The notes under the pieces were generated by a model. It was not told where the DNA came from, ran no database searches, and was given only the letters and a program-made list of their open reading frames with translations. Below, piece after piece: positions 7,981 to 16,766 of a stretch of 43,360 nt of DNA. Numbering within the stretch: position 1 is the stretch's first letter; the number at the start of each line of letters is the position of its first letter. The DNA is from UMGS1225 sp034086705 (GTDB lineage: Bacteria; Bacillota; Clostridia; Oscillospirales; CAG-272), in NCBI GenBank assembly GCA_034086705.1, contig JAXDZV010000074.1:1-43360 (forward strand). Reading direction: 5' to 3'. Both the position numbers and the translations under genes were made by a program.

Positions 7981-9414
7981 ATGCGAAAGTTTGATACAAA
8001 AGTACAGCATTTGAAATATAAGGTTTTGCGTGAAGTGGCAAGACATGCTTGGGCAGATACATTGCTCGAAAATGTATCACAGATTCCGAAGTTAATAGTA
8101 CCGGGCAAAGAACCAACCATGCGATGCTGTGTTTATAAGGAACGTGCCATTCTTGAAGAACGCGTACATCTTGCAATGGGCGGTAACAGGAACAATTCAA
8201 ACGTGATAGAAATTATTGATATTGCCTGTGACGAATGCCCCATGGGAGGCTACGAGGTGACTAACGCGTGCCGCGGCTGCCTTGCGCATCGCTGTGAAGA
8301 TGTTTGCCGGTTTGGTGCAATTTCATTCGATGCAAGCCATGTTGCGCATATTGATAAAACAAAGTGCAAAGAATGCGGTGCTTGCTCAAAGGTTTGCCCG
8401 TATACTGCTATTATTAATCGACGAAGACCTTGCGAAAATGCTTGCAAAATCAAAGCAATTCAAATGAATGACGACAAAGTGGCTAGTATTGATAATGAAA
8501 AATGTATTGCCTGCGGAGCCTGCGTATATCAATGCCCATTTGGTGCAATTACAGATAAATCTTATATTTTAGATGTGATAGACATTTTGAAAAAAAGTTT
8601 ACAGAATTCGCAGTATAAAGTTTTTGCAGTTGTGGCTCCCTCCATTTCAAGTCAATTTACATATGCAAAACTTGGGCAGGTTGTCACAGGGCTAAAGCAG
8701 CTTGGATTTCACACGGTTGTAGAGGCAGCACTCGGAGCAGATATGGTAGCATATGCGGAGTCTGCGGAACTTGCTGAAAAAGGATTTTTAACCAGCTCCT
8801 GTTGTCCGGCTTTTGTTAGCTATGTTGAAAAATATTTTCCGCAACTTGCTGAAAATATTTCCCACAACCTTTCTCCAATGGCTACGATTGCAAAATACAT
8901 CAAAGAACATGAGGCTCCATGCAAGATTGTTTTTATCGGGCCGTGCACGGCAAAAAAAGCTGAGGTTCAGAAACCCAAAGTGCAAGCATATGTCGACGCG
9001 GCAATGACTTTTGAGGAACTGCAAGCTCTTTTTGACAGCCGAAATATAGATATTACGACACTGACGGAAGGTGTATTAGACAATGCGTCTTATTTCGGTA
9101 GAATATTTGCGCGCTGCGGAGGCCTTGCCGATGCAGTCGCGGAGGGACTGAAAGAGCAGGGAATCAATGGTTTTACATTAAAATCTTGTTCTTGTGACGG
9201 TATTGAAGAATGCCGAATTGCTTTGTTAAAGAAAACAAAAAATATGCTCAACGCCAATTTTATTGAAGGTATGGCTTGCGTTGGCGGCTGTATTGGAGGC
9301 GCGGGTTGCTTGACACACGGGGAAAAGAATAAGAACGAGGTTGATAAATATGGTCAAGAAGCTTATGAAAAAACCATCACAGATGCAATTTCTATTTTAA
9401 ATAAAACACATTAA
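7981..9414 (+). CDS. Monomeric [FeFe]-hydrogenase, group B-like
   Basis: A 477-residue protein that starts MRKFDTKVQHLKYKVLREVA, typical of the group B1/B3 hydrogenase family. A cysteine-rich N-terminal half (49-190) has several [4Fe-4S] sets: CDECPMGGYEVTNACRGC, CKECGACSKVCP, CENAC and CIACGACVYQCP. The H-cluster domain follows, with C275 (TSSCCPAF), C322 (IGPCTAKKAE), C433 and C437 (GMACVGGCIGG). Like the HydS-like neighbour it has GPC in place of MPC. The start at 7981 has GAGGAG eight bases upstream; the longer open frame from 7903 lies inside the previous gene and has no ribosome site. It may be the enzyme whose activity or level the sensor operon controls, or a second sensor. This is inferred. 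Confidence 0.87.
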   Translation: MRKFDTKVQHLKYKVLREVARHAWADTLLENVSQIPKLIVPGKEPTMRCCVYKERAILEERVHLAMGGNRNNSNVIEIIDIACDECPMGGYEVTNACRGCLAHRCEDVCRFGAISFDASHVAHIDKTKCKECGACSKVCPYTAIINRRRPCENACKIKAIQMNDDKVASIDNEKCIACGACVYQCPFGAITDKSYILDVIDILKKSLQNSQYKVFAVVAPSISSQFTYAKLGQVVTGLKQLGFHTVVEAALGADMVAYAESAELAEKGFLTSSCCPAFVSYVEKYFPQLAENISHNLSPMATIAKYIKEHEAPCKIVFIGPCTAKKAEVQKPKVQAYVDAAMTFEELQALFDSRNIDITTLTEGVLDNASYFGRIFARCGGLADAVAEGLKEQGINGFTLKSCSCDGIEECRIALLKKTKNMLNANFIEGMACVGGCIGGAGCLTHGEKNKNEVDKYGQEAYEKTITDAISILNKTH

Positions 9415-9501
9415 AACGCGGGATATACACAAAAAAATATATAACTTTACTTATGGGGATCCTACACGCTTATCCAGACTCCGTTCCCATGAGCTTACTG
9501 C

Positions 9502-9538
9502 AAAAAAACGCCTTTGAGCCCAAATGGGCCCAAAGGCG
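9502..9538 (-). terminator. Intrinsic terminator of the tig-clpP-clpX operon
   Basis: The hairpin at 9509-9538 (CGCCTTTG against CAAAGGCG, extended by GCCC/GGGC with one mismatch) is followed on the minus strand by seven T residues. It lies 19 bases beyond the clpX stop. It may also stop the hydrogenase operon from the other side, although no T-run is present in that direction. Confidence 0.8.
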
Positions 9539-9556
9539 AAATTGATGCAAAAGGGT

Positions 9557-10858
9557 TCAGGCGCGGACGATCTCCGGAGGCATCTTTTTTTCAACCGTAT
9601 CTGCTGTGATAACAATTTTTTGAATCGTAGGATCTGAAGGGGTTTGATACATAATATCCAGCATGACCTCCTCCATAATGGAGCGCAATCCTCTGGCACC
9701 GGTAGATCGTATGATTGCCTGATGTGCAATTTTTTCAAGGGCTTCGTCCGTAAAGGAAAGGGCGACGTTGTCATACCCAAGAAGCTTTTCGTATTGCTTT
9801 ACCAGGGCATTTTTCGGTTCCTTAAGAATCCGCACAAGAGATGCTTCGTCTAAGTCATCCAGTGTAACGAGAATCGGCAAACGTCCAACCAATTCGGGGA
9901 TCAAACCATATTTCACAATATCGTGCGGTGTGACATCGCGATACACACTGACATCCTTTTTTTCAGATTTTTTGCGTACGTCTCCTTGAAACCCCATAGT
10001 TTGTTTTCCACGACGCTGTTCAATCAGTTCTGAAAGTCCGTCAAAGGCGCCGCCGCAGATAAAGAGAATGTTTTCAGTATTGATTTGAATAAAGTCTTGA
10101 TTTGGGTGCTTTCTGCCGCCTTGCGGAGGAACATTGGAAACGGTGCCCTCTAAAATCTTTAAGAGCGCCTGCTGTACGCCTTCTCCGCTGACATCACGTG
10201 TGATAGAACGATTTTCAGATCTGCGGGAAATTTTGTCAATTTCATCAATATAGATAATGCCTTGTTCTGCACGCTCAACGTCAAAATCAGCTGCTTGAAT
10301 CAGACGTAGAAGAATGTTCTCTACATCCTCACCTACATATCCTGCTTCTGTTAGGGTTGTTGCATCCGCGATTGCAAAGGGAACCTGCAGTGTTTTCGCT
10401 AAAGTTTGTGCCAAAAAAGTTTTTCCTACGCCGGTTGGGCCGAGCAACAGTACATTGCTTTTTTGTAGCTCAACTTCATCCGGTGCAGATTGTTCCTCCT
10501 TTTGCGCCCCACGTTTATCTTTGCTTTTCGGCAAAGAGCGAATACGCTTGTAGTGGTTATAAACAGCAACCGAGAGCGCAATTTTTGCTGCATCCTGTCC
10601 GATAACATATGCATCTAAGGCGTTTTTGATTTCCTTTGGGGTAGGAAGCTTTTCGGAAAGCGATGTGCCTGTACCGGTTTGGGAGCGGCCGGGAACTGCC
10701 ATCTGCTCATTCAGTAATTCACTGCAGGCACTAATGCAGAAGTCGCATATGAACGTGCCGGGAGCGCCCGGCACAAGAAAGTTGACCTGCATCTCATTGC
10801 GTCCGCAAAAAGAACAGCAGCGCAGCTTCTCCGAACTTTTCTGACTGTTTTTTTCCAT
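9557..10858 (-). CDS. clpX: ATP-dependent Clp protease ATP-binding subunit ClpX
   Basis: A 433-residue AAA+ unfoldase that feeds substrates to ClpP. The N-terminal zinc-binding domain has C15/C18 and C38/C41. Walker A is GPTGVGKT (140-147) and Walker B IIYIDEID (201-208). The pore loop GYVGED is at 173-178, and MGF in the RRGKQTMGFQG segment corresponds to the IGF loop that docks on ClpP. AGAGGAG lies six bases before the ATG at 10858. The longer frame from 10882 is rejected because it overlaps the end of clpP and lacks a site. It follows clpP by 20 bases. Confidence 0.96.
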   Translation of the reverse strand: MEKNSQKSSEKLRCCSFCGRNEMQVNFLVPGAPGTFICDFCISACSELLNEQMAVPGRSQTGTGTSLSEKLPTPKEIKNALDAYVIGQDAAKIALSVAVYNHYKRIRSLPKSKDKRGAQKEEQSAPDEVELQKSNVLLLGPTGVGKTFLAQTLAKTLQVPFAIADATTLTEAGYVGEDVENILLRLIQAADFDVERAEQGIIYIDEIDKISRRSENRSITRDVSGEGVQQALLKILEGTVSNVPPQGGRKHPNQDFIQINTENILFICGGAFDGLSELIEQRRGKQTMGFQGDVRKKSEKKDVSVYRDVTPHDIVKYGLIPELVGRLPILVTLDDLDEASLVRILKEPKNALVKQYEKLLGYDNVALSFTDEALEKIAHQAIIRSTGARGLRSIMEEVMLDIMYQTPSDPTIQKIVITADTVEKKMPPEIVRA

Positions 10859-10878
10859 ACAGAACTCCTCTGTGTACC

Positions 10879-11463
10879 TCAAATACGTTTTTTAAGAACT
10901 TTGTCGATCAAACCATACTCCACAGCATCTGTAGCCGTTAAAAAGTGGTCACGTTCTGTGTCCTGCTCAATGACAGACAGGGGCTTTCCGGTATTTGCTG
11001 CCAAAATCTCATTGAGCGTTTGCCGAATGCGAATCATACGATCGGCGTGTATCTTAATATCCGTCGCCTGTCCTTGCATACCACCAAGCGGCTGATGAAT
11101 CATAATTTCACTGTTTGGTAAAGCGAACCGTTTACCTTTTGTACCTGCACTGAGCAAAAAGGCACCCATACTTGCTGCCATACCAATGCAAATCGTAGAA
11201 ACATCACATTTGATAAACTGCATGGTATCATAAATTGCCATACCAGAGGTAATAGATCCACCGGGAGAATTGATATAAAGGCTGATATCTTTATCGGGAT
11301 CCTGCGCCTCCAAAAACAACATCTGAGCAACGACTAAGGAAGCTGTTGCATCGTTAACTTCGTCTGAAAGAAAAATAATACGGTCGTTCAAAAGGCGGGA
11401 GAAAATGTCGTAGGAACGTTCGCCCCGGCCGGTCTGCTCAATGACCATCGGCACAAGTGCCAT
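10879..11463 (-). CDS. clpP: ATP-dependent Clp protease proteolytic subunit ClpP
   Basis: A 194-residue serine peptidase that forms the proteolytic barrel of ClpXP. The catalytic triad is visible at the classic positions S98 (GMAASMGAF), H123 (MIHQPLGG) and D172 (DTERD). It also has YINSPGGSITSGMAIYDTM. Length and positions match the Bacillus enzyme. It is preceded by AAAAGGAG on the minus strand and lies in the order tig-clpP-clpX, a common clostridial arrangement. Confidence 0.97.
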   Translation of the reverse strand: MALVPMVIEQTGRGERSYDIFSRLLNDRIIFLSDEVNDATASLVVAQMLFLEAQDPDKDISLYINSPGGSITSGMAIYDTMQFIKCDVSTICIGMAASMGAFLLSAGTKGKRFALPNSEIMIHQPLGGMQGQATDIKIHADRMIRIRQTLNEILAANTGKPLSVIEQDTERDHFLTATDAVEYGLIDKVLKKRI

Positions 11464-11501
11464 ATCGTTTCACTCCTTTTAGTATGCTTAATATGAGAAA
11501 G

Positions 11502-11531
11502 GGGCAAACGCTCCGTGATGAAGATTTGCCC
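11502..11531 (-). terminator. Hairpin between tig and clpP (partial terminator or processing site)
   Basis: GGGCAAA and TTTGCCC form a perfect 7-bp stem with a 16-base loop in the tig-clpP gap, followed on the minus strand by CTTTCTC. The poor T-run suggests incomplete termination, so clpP-clpX could be made at a different level from tig. Confidence 0.4.
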
Positions 11532-11549
11532 ACCCCAGTATCTTATGTT

Positions 11550-12851
11550 TCATTCAGTTTTTTCAGACTTTTTTTCAGTTATAACTGCACTGTCACGTAC
11601 CAGTTTCATCGCTTTTTGAACGGTGATATCTTTTGTCAAAGCTTCAGGCTCTATAAAAGATTTTACCTGCTCAGTTTCCATGTGATATGCTTTCGCAAGC
11701 TTCTCGATTTCTTCGTTAATCTCTTCATCTGAAGCAGTAATATTCTCCGCAGCGGAAACAGCTTCCAGCGCAAGTCTTGCCTTTACTTGTTTTTCAGCCA
11801 TAGGCTTGAATTGCTCGCGCATATTATCTAAAGTCATGCCGGAATACTTAAGATACATTGAAAGGTCCATTCCTTGCTGACGCAACCGATTGTCAAAATC
11901 ACGCACCTGATTTTCAACTTCCGTATCAAACATGACCTGCGGAATTTCCGCCTCAAGATTTGCAATGAGTGCTTCTATTAGTTTTTCCTCTACATCATGC
12001 TCAGCATGGTGTTCGTTTGCTTCTTCCATTTTTGCCTTTAAGTCGTCGCGGTATGCAGCAAACGTATCAAATTCTGAAACATCTTTTGCAAAATCATCAT
12101 CGGTATCGGGAAGTTGCTCAAATTTCAAAGCGTTGAGTTTACAATGGAAAACTGCAGCCTTGCCAGCCAGTGCTTCTGCGTGGTATTCAGTGGGGAAGGT
12201 GACATTGACATCAAAATTCTCCCCAATTGTTTTGCCGACAACTTGATCTTCAAATCCGGGAATAAACTGACCGGATCCTAATTTCAAATCGTGTCCCTCA
12301 GCTTTTCCACCATCGAACGGAACCCCATCAACACTACCGTCATAATCAATGTTTGCAATATCGCCAAGCTGGGCAGGACGGTCATCCACTTCAATTTCGC
12401 GCGCATTGCGCTCTTGTACACGCTTAATTTCCGCATCAATCTCTTCATCCGTTACCGGTTTGAGAGTCTTTTCGGCTTCTAAACCTTTGTATTGCTTGAT
12501 GGAAACCTCCGGATATACAAACACTTTAGCCTTCATAGTAACCCCTGCATCATCAATGGAAGCAATGTCAAACTCCGGACGGCTGACCGGCTTGATCTCA
12601 GCGGCTTTTTCAGCTGCTTCATATGCCTCTGGCAAGAGAGAGTTTATGGCTTCTTCATAAAAAACGCCTTTGCCGTACATCTTCTCAATAATCGCACGCG
12701 GCGCTTTTCCTTTGCGGAAGCCGGGAACATTCATTTTACTTGCATTCTTTTTGAATGCGGTATCAACAGCTTTGTCAAAGGCGTCTTTTTCAATAACGAA
12801 TTCGATCTCTCTGACGTTTTTTTCTGGGGTTGTCACGTTCTTTAAATTCAT
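11550..12851 (-). CDS. tig: Trigger factor (ribosome-associated chaperone and prolyl isomerase)
   Basis: A 433-residue chaperone that binds nascent chains at the ribosome exit tunnel. The N-terminal ribosome-binding domain carries the signature FRKGKAPRAIIEKMYGKGVF (about 46-65). The central FKBP-type PPIase domain (about 150-240) includes AQLGDIANIDYDGSVDG and GSGQFIPGFEDQVVG. A long helical C-terminal domain follows. The length is normal. It is the first gene of the tig-clpP-clpX operon, driven by a consensus promoter about 100 bases upstream. Confidence 0.96.
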   Translation of the reverse strand: MNLKNVTTPEKNVREIEFVIEKDAFDKAVDTAFKKNASKMNVPGFRKGKAPRAIIEKMYGKGVFYEEAINSLLPEAYEAAEKAAEIKPVSRPEFDIASIDDAGVTMKAKVFVYPEVSIKQYKGLEAEKTLKPVTDEEIDAEIKRVQERNAREIEVDDRPAQLGDIANIDYDGSVDGVPFDGGKAEGHDLKLGSGQFIPGFEDQVVGKTIGENFDVNVTFPTEYHAEALAGKAAVFHCKLNALKFEQLPDTDDDFAKDVSEFDTFAAYRDDLKAKMEEANEHHAEHDVEEKLIEALIANLEAEIPQVMFDTEVENQVRDFDNRLRQQGMDLSMYLKYSGMTLDNMREQFKPMAEKQVKARLALEAVSAAENITASDEEINEEIEKLAKAYHMETEQVKSFIEPEALTKDITVQKAMKLVRDSAVITEKKSEKTE

Positions 12852-12947
12852 TTGCGAATTCCTCCAAGAGATTTATATGAATATTTTTTTAGTTCATGAT
12901 ATTTCTACCGGATCTTACCATGTCGGAAACATCAACATACAGCGTAT

Positions 12948-12976
12948 ATTATAACAAGTGGACCCTTTTTTGTCAA
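12948..12976 (-). promoter_or_regulatory. Consensus sigma-A promoter of tig-clpP-clpX
   Basis: On the minus strand TTGACA (12976-12971), 17 bases, then TATAAT (12953-12948) match the consensus perfectly. The leader to the tig start is about 90 bases. Confidence 0.85.
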
Positions 12977-13034
12977 TAAAGTAACAGGAAAATTCACATT
13001 TTCACTTGCTTTTACGGGAAAAAAACAGAGCGAA

Positions 13035-13778
13035 TCAGCACCTAAACTGTGAGGAGATCAACAAAGGACAGAAATTTAAATAATCCGCTGCAACCGGGGT
13101 AAAAGTAATTCCTGCATAATCGGTATGCGGCGGGTCGTTATACCGGCCGTGTATGTGGCCGAAATAACATTGCCGAACTTGATAAGCTTGCATAATATCG
13201 ATTAATTCATTGCAGATATACCCGCGATAATACGGCGGAAAATGCAGGCAAACCAAAAGTGGTGGAATAGGGTCGGTGTTTGCAGTTCGCTGTAGCTGTT
13301 TGCCATATTCCAGACTCATTTGAAGCCTTCCAACCTCGCGGTTTATAATTTTCTTTGCATCTGTTTCATTCCGAAGCGTTAATTTTTTCTCCTCAGTATA
13401 CCATCCTCGTGAACCACAAATAATATAGCCCTGCCGCAAATATGCATTGTTATGCAGAAAATGTAAACTTTGAAATCCGTGCTGATCACAAAAATGCTCC
13501 AGCTTTGATGTTGTTTCCCACCAAAAGTCATGATTCCCTTTGGAGATGATTTTTTCCCCGGGGAGCGCTTCCAGAAAAGCCAGATCTTCAGCGGCCTCTG
13601 TCAGGCGCATTCCCCACGATATATCACCCGGCAGAACAACGGTATCTTGTGGCTTTACAACCTTTATCCAGTTGTTTTTGATTTTTTCTACATATCCGTT
13701 CCAGCGGTTACCGAAAAAGTCCATCGGCTTATCTTTTCCAATGGAAAGATGCGGATCCGCCATTATGTAAAGTGCCAT
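13035..13778 (-). CDS. Metallophosphoesterase (calcineurin-like)
   Basis: A 247-residue protein with the four metal-binding blocks of the calcineurin-like phosphoesterases: ADPHLS (near residue 8), LPGDISWG (near 50), SKGNHDFWW (near 80) and FGHIHGRY (near 205), plus CLHFPPY. No signal peptide, so cytoplasmic. The substrate is not identifiable. AAAGGCGG precedes the ATG. It is transcribed alone, convergent with nothing and divergent from the DUF1540 gene. Confidence 0.85.
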   Translation of the reverse strand: MALYIMADPHLSIGKDKPMDFFGNRWNGYVEKIKNNWIKVVKPQDTVVLPGDISWGMRLTEAAEDLAFLEALPGEKIISKGNHDFWWETTSKLEHFCDQHGFQSLHFLHNNAYLRQGYIICGSRGWYTEEKKLTLRNETDAKKIINREVGRLQMSLEYGKQLQRTANTDPIPPLLVCLHFPPYYRGYICNELIDIMQAYQVRQCYFGHIHGRYNDPPHTDYAGITFTPVAADYLNFCPLLISSQFRC

Positions 13779-13943
13779 GCAAAACCGCCTTTCATATTTT
13801 ATGGTGTGAATGGAGCCATGCTAAATTGGGAATACTATGCCCAAGAGGCAAACGCAGATTGCGCTTACTTGCTTGATCTGTCGCGCTGCACATATGGTAA
13901 ATATATGCAGGCATACCTCAATCACAGGGAAGGGGGACCAAAA

Positions 13944-14135
13944 ATGTCATTATTTTCTATGGATGGAAAAGGGCAGGGCTGTAAGCATATTCACGGCATT
14001 TCCTGCGACGTGAAAAACTGCGCGCACCACGATGGAGACAGCTATTGTACAGCAGATCAAATTACCGTGGGACCAAGCTATGCAACAGCAAGCACTGACA
14101 CAGTTTGTGCAACCTTCAAGGCAAAAAATTTCTAA
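13944..14135 (+). CDS. DUF1540 domain protein (small Cys/His-rich)
   Basis: A 63-residue protein containing ISCDVKNCAHHDGDSYCTADQITVG, the CxxxxCxHHxxxxxCxAxxI pattern of DUF1540. This is a small family common in spore-forming Firmicutes and likely to bind a metal through its Cys/His set. GGGGGA lies six bases before the ATG at 13944. The same frame is open far upstream, but that part overlaps the metallophosphoesterase gene and has no site. The function is unknown. It is the only plus-strand gene in this stretch and ends at a bidirectional terminator. Confidence 0.8.
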   Translation: MSLFSMDGKGQGCKHIHGISCDVKNCAHHDGDSYCTADQITVGPSYATASTDTVCATFKAKNF

Positions 14136-14138
14136 GCC

Positions 14139-14176
14139 AAAAAAGAAGACCGGGCAGTGCCCGGCTTCTTTTTTTT
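14139..14176. terminator. Bidirectional intrinsic terminator (DUF1540 gene / thrC)
   Basis: A GAAG-CCGGGCA stem pairs with TGCCCGG-CTTC. It has an A-run on the left and eight T residues on the right, so it can stop transcription from both sides. It lies four bases after the DUF1540 stop and ten bases beyond the thrC stop. Confidence 0.85.
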
Positions 14177-14186
14177 CGCACAGCGT

Positions 14187-15677
14187 TTATGCTTGCACAA
14201 AAGAACGGACTTTATCCTCCATTTGTGAAATCTGGATGCTGCCTGTAAAGCGTGGTGTCTGATGATTGAGCGCAGCCAACGGCTTTGGAATCAGTGTATT
14301 CGTTATGGTGCTGAGCTGTTGCATTGTCTGAAAACTTGCATCGTGCTTTTTTCCGTCCAATGCACTGAGCACATCCTGTGCAAACTTATAGGGGCTTGCC
14401 GTTGACACTATTAATAATGGTGCTGTACTGCCGGTATTGTTTCGGTATGTCTGTGCGCATGCATATGCAACGGCAGTATGCGGATCAATCAGATGTCCGG
14501 TTTTCTCAAGTGCCTCACGAATTGCAGCGTAGCACGCTTCTTCATTGGCGCAAACGCCATAAAAATCCGTTAATAATGCAGTATGGAGCGCGGTGGTAAT
14601 TTCATAGCAACCGCTTTGCTGCAAAAGATGCATACAATTTGCCGTGTATTGTGCGTCTGTGTACAGATACAAAAGCCGCTCAAGATTACTGGAAATCAAT
14701 ATATCCATGGAAGGGGAAGAGGTAGTATAAAAAGGACGATTTCGATCATATTTTCCATCTTCAAAAAACGCAGTGAGAACGTTATTACGGTTTGATGCAC
14801 AAATCAATCGTCCGAGTGGCACCCCCATACGTTTTGCAAAAAATGCAGCAAGGATATTGCCAAAGTTACCGGTAGGCACACAAACGTCCAGTAAATCACC
14901 CATTGAGAGCTTTCCTGCATTGCAAAGGTCACAATATGCACTGACATAATAGGCGATTTGAGGAGCAAGACGCCCCCAGTTAATCGAATTTGCACTCGAA
15001 AAAAATACATGTGCACGATCAAGATCTTCCGCTAAGGCACGGTCAGAAAAAAGGCGCTTAACACCATTTTGTGCATCGTCAAAATTTCCGTTAATAGCTG
15101 CAACACAGACATTGTTCCCCTGTTGCGTTTGCATTTGTAGTTTTTGAATTGCACTTACACCGTGTTCCGGATAAAAAACTAAAATCTTGGTCCCTGGCAA
15201 ATTTTTGAAACCCTCTAAAGCAGCTTTTCCCGTATCGCCGGAAGTAGCAACAAGGATGTAGGCGCATCGTGTCTCACCTGTTTTTTTCAGAGAAGCACAA
15301 AGTAAGCGCGGCATGAGTTGTAATGCCATATCCTTAAAAGCGCAGGTGGGTCCGTGCCAAAGCTCCAGCATATAGTTTTTTTCATCCAATATACTAACCG
15401 GGGCAGCACCATTCGGAAAAGATTCGGCGCAATAAGCTTGTTTACAAAGATTTTGCAACTCTTCTAAAGAAAAATCTGTAAGATATAGAGAAAGAATTTC
15501 AGCGGCCCGACGATCATATGACGCGCTGCACAGAGATTTCAATTCGTTTTGCGTGATTTGCGGGATGCTTGCGGGCACAAACAAGCCACCATCTGGTGCA
15601 AGCCCGCTGCAAATTGCCTGTGCGGCAGTATACTGGGAAGGGAACGATGCGGTATCTCTTGTGCTGATATAATACAT
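14187..15677 (-). CDS. thrC: Threonine synthase
   Basis: A 496-residue PLP enzyme that converts O-phosphohomoserine to threonine. The PLP lysine is K115 in WHGPTCAFKDMALQL. The TSGDTGKAALEGF motif binds the cofactor phosphate, and the N-terminal segment has LAPDGGLFVP, typical of the long (about 490) threonine synthase type. GGAGG is seven bases before the ATG. It is the last gene of the apgM-to-thrC run of minus-strand genes, separated from yraN by 40 bases. No other threonine pathway gene is next to it. Confidence 0.93.
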   Translation of the reverse strand: MYYISTRDTASFPSQYTAAQAICSGLAPDGGLFVPASIPQITQNELKSLCSASYDRRAAEILSLYLTDFSLEELQNLCKQAYCAESFPNGAAPVSILDEKNYMLELWHGPTCAFKDMALQLMPRLLCASLKKTGETRCAYILVATSGDTGKAALEGFKNLPGTKILVFYPEHGVSAIQKLQMQTQQGNNVCVAAINGNFDDAQNGVKRLFSDRALAEDLDRAHVFFSSANSINWGRLAPQIAYYVSAYCDLCNAGKLSMGDLLDVCVPTGNFGNILAAFFAKRMGVPLGRLICASNRNNVLTAFFEDGKYDRNRPFYTTSSPSMDILISSNLERLLYLYTDAQYTANCMHLLQQSGCYEITTALHTALLTDFYGVCANEEACYAAIREALEKTGHLIDPHTAVAYACAQTYRNNTGSTAPLLIVSTASPYKFAQDVLSALDGKKHDASFQTMQQLSTITNTLIPKPLAALNHQTPRFTGSIQISQMEDKVRSFVQA

Positions 15678-15717
15678 GTGAATTCCTCCGTTGCGTGTGT
15701 ACTATGTGGTATCATTA

Positions 15718-16134
15718 TTACGACAATTCAAAGGCGCCGCGCATATGCTCAATATGAAGCACTTGAAATCGTTCGCGCTGCTTCCCGAGAAAGCCGGTAT
15801 GTTTGTTAACGGTTGCATACACTGCAAGCACGTCGAAACGTATTTCGGAATATACTTCACCTGTTTGCTGAATATATGTTCTTGCGGCTGCGATAATATT
15901 GCGCTGCTTGTGAGGTGTAACCGCTGCTGCAGGCGTGGGGAAAAAAGTCGATTGATCCGGATGCAGGGAGCGGGTCTTTACTTCGGCAAATACCAAGGTG
16001 CTTTTTTCACGAAAAATAAGATCAATTTCATACTTGCCGAAGAATACGTTCCTTGCAAGAATTTGAAGATGCTGTTTTCGTAGATATGTGCAGGCAGCAT
16101 CTTCTCCCTGTTTGCCAATTTCAAGATGCGTCAT
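15718..16134 (-). CDS. YraN/UPF0102 family putative endonuclease-fold protein
   Basis: A 138-residue protein of the YraN family, which has a restriction-endonuclease-like fold. Visible features are the N-terminal IGKQGEDAACTYLRKQ, then GKYEIDLIFRE and FAEVKTRS, which carry the E...D...ExK residues of the fold. The role is unknown. The family is usually found next to rnhB, as here, and the start overlaps the rnhB end by 14 bases, so the two are coupled. Confidence 0.88.
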   Translation of the reverse strand: MTHLEIGKQGEDAACTYLRKQHLQILARNVFFGKYEIDLIFREKSTLVFAEVKTRSLHPDQSTFFPTPAAAVTPHKQRNIIAAARTYIQQTGEVYSEIRFDVLAVYATVNKHTGFLGKQRERFQVLHIEHMRGAFELS

Positions 16135-16747
16135 TTTTATTCAAAAAGCTTAAAAAGCTTCGGCGATGCACAGCAGTGGGACCAAGCGTGCGCAGCAACT
16201 GCATATGTTCTTTGGTTGCATACCCCTTATGTTTGGCAAACAAATAGTCAGGGTACATTTGATCTAACACCAAACACATCCTATCTCGTGTAACCTTGGC
16301 AATTACAGAAGCAGCAGCAATGGATGGGCTGATTCCGTCTCCGCCCACTACAGTCTGATGTGGGATGGCAAAACCACGTGCTATATTTCCGTCGATGAGA
16401 GCATAATCCGGAGCATAAGGCATTGCCTGGACTGCGCGCTGCATGGCAAGCATGGTTGCGTTCAAAATATTGAGAGTGTCAATTTCTGCGGGAGTTGCGG
16501 TACCGATTGCCCAAATTGCTGTTTGCGTAATGTGTTCATACAAACGCTCTCGTGCTTTCGGTGTCATTTTTTTAGAATCATTTAATCCCGGATATTCGAC
16601 CGTCCAAGGTAAAATAACCGCAGCTGCGACAACATCGCCCGCCAAAGGGCCCCTACCTGCTTCATCTACACCGCATATTGCATTGTAACCTTTGTCTTTA
16701 AGCGCAAGCTCAAGGATCCTTTCTAAAAGAATGGGCTGTTGCTTCAT
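16121..16747 (-). CDS. rnhB: Ribonuclease HII
   Basis: A 208-residue enzyme that removes ribonucleotides from RNA-DNA duplexes. The signature GVDEAGRGPLAGDVVAAAVIL (from about residue 23) holds the first two catalytic acids (D, E). Later motifs are NDSKKMTPKARE, YALIDGN and ASVIAKVTRD. AAAGGCGG lies eight bases before the ATG. The gene follows rbgA by 19 bases, the widespread rbgA-rnhB-yraN order. Confidence 0.95.
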   Translation of the reverse strand: MKQQPILLERILELALKDKGYNAICGVDEAGRGPLAGDVVAAAVILPWTVEYPGLNDSKKMTPKARERLYEHITQTAIWAIGTATPAEIDTLNILNATMLAMQRAVQAMPYAPDYALIDGNIARGFAIPHQTVVGGDGISPSIAAASVIAKVTRDRMCLVLDQMYPDYLFAKHKGYATKEHMQLLRTLGPTAVHRRSFLSFLNKNDAS

Positions 16748-16766
16748 AATATGCGCCGCCTTTCAC

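Noticed and set aside
9430..9500. Terminator for the hydrogenase operon with stem CTTATGGG/CCCATGAG
   Set aside because: The stem is imperfect with a loop of about 27 bases and no T-run. The hairpin at 9509-9538 is a better stop for the opposite strand.
13530..13943. Long N-terminal extension of the DUF1540 frame
   Set aside because: Overlaps the metallophosphoesterase gene. The DUF1540 core and the GGGGGA ribosome site place the start at 13944.
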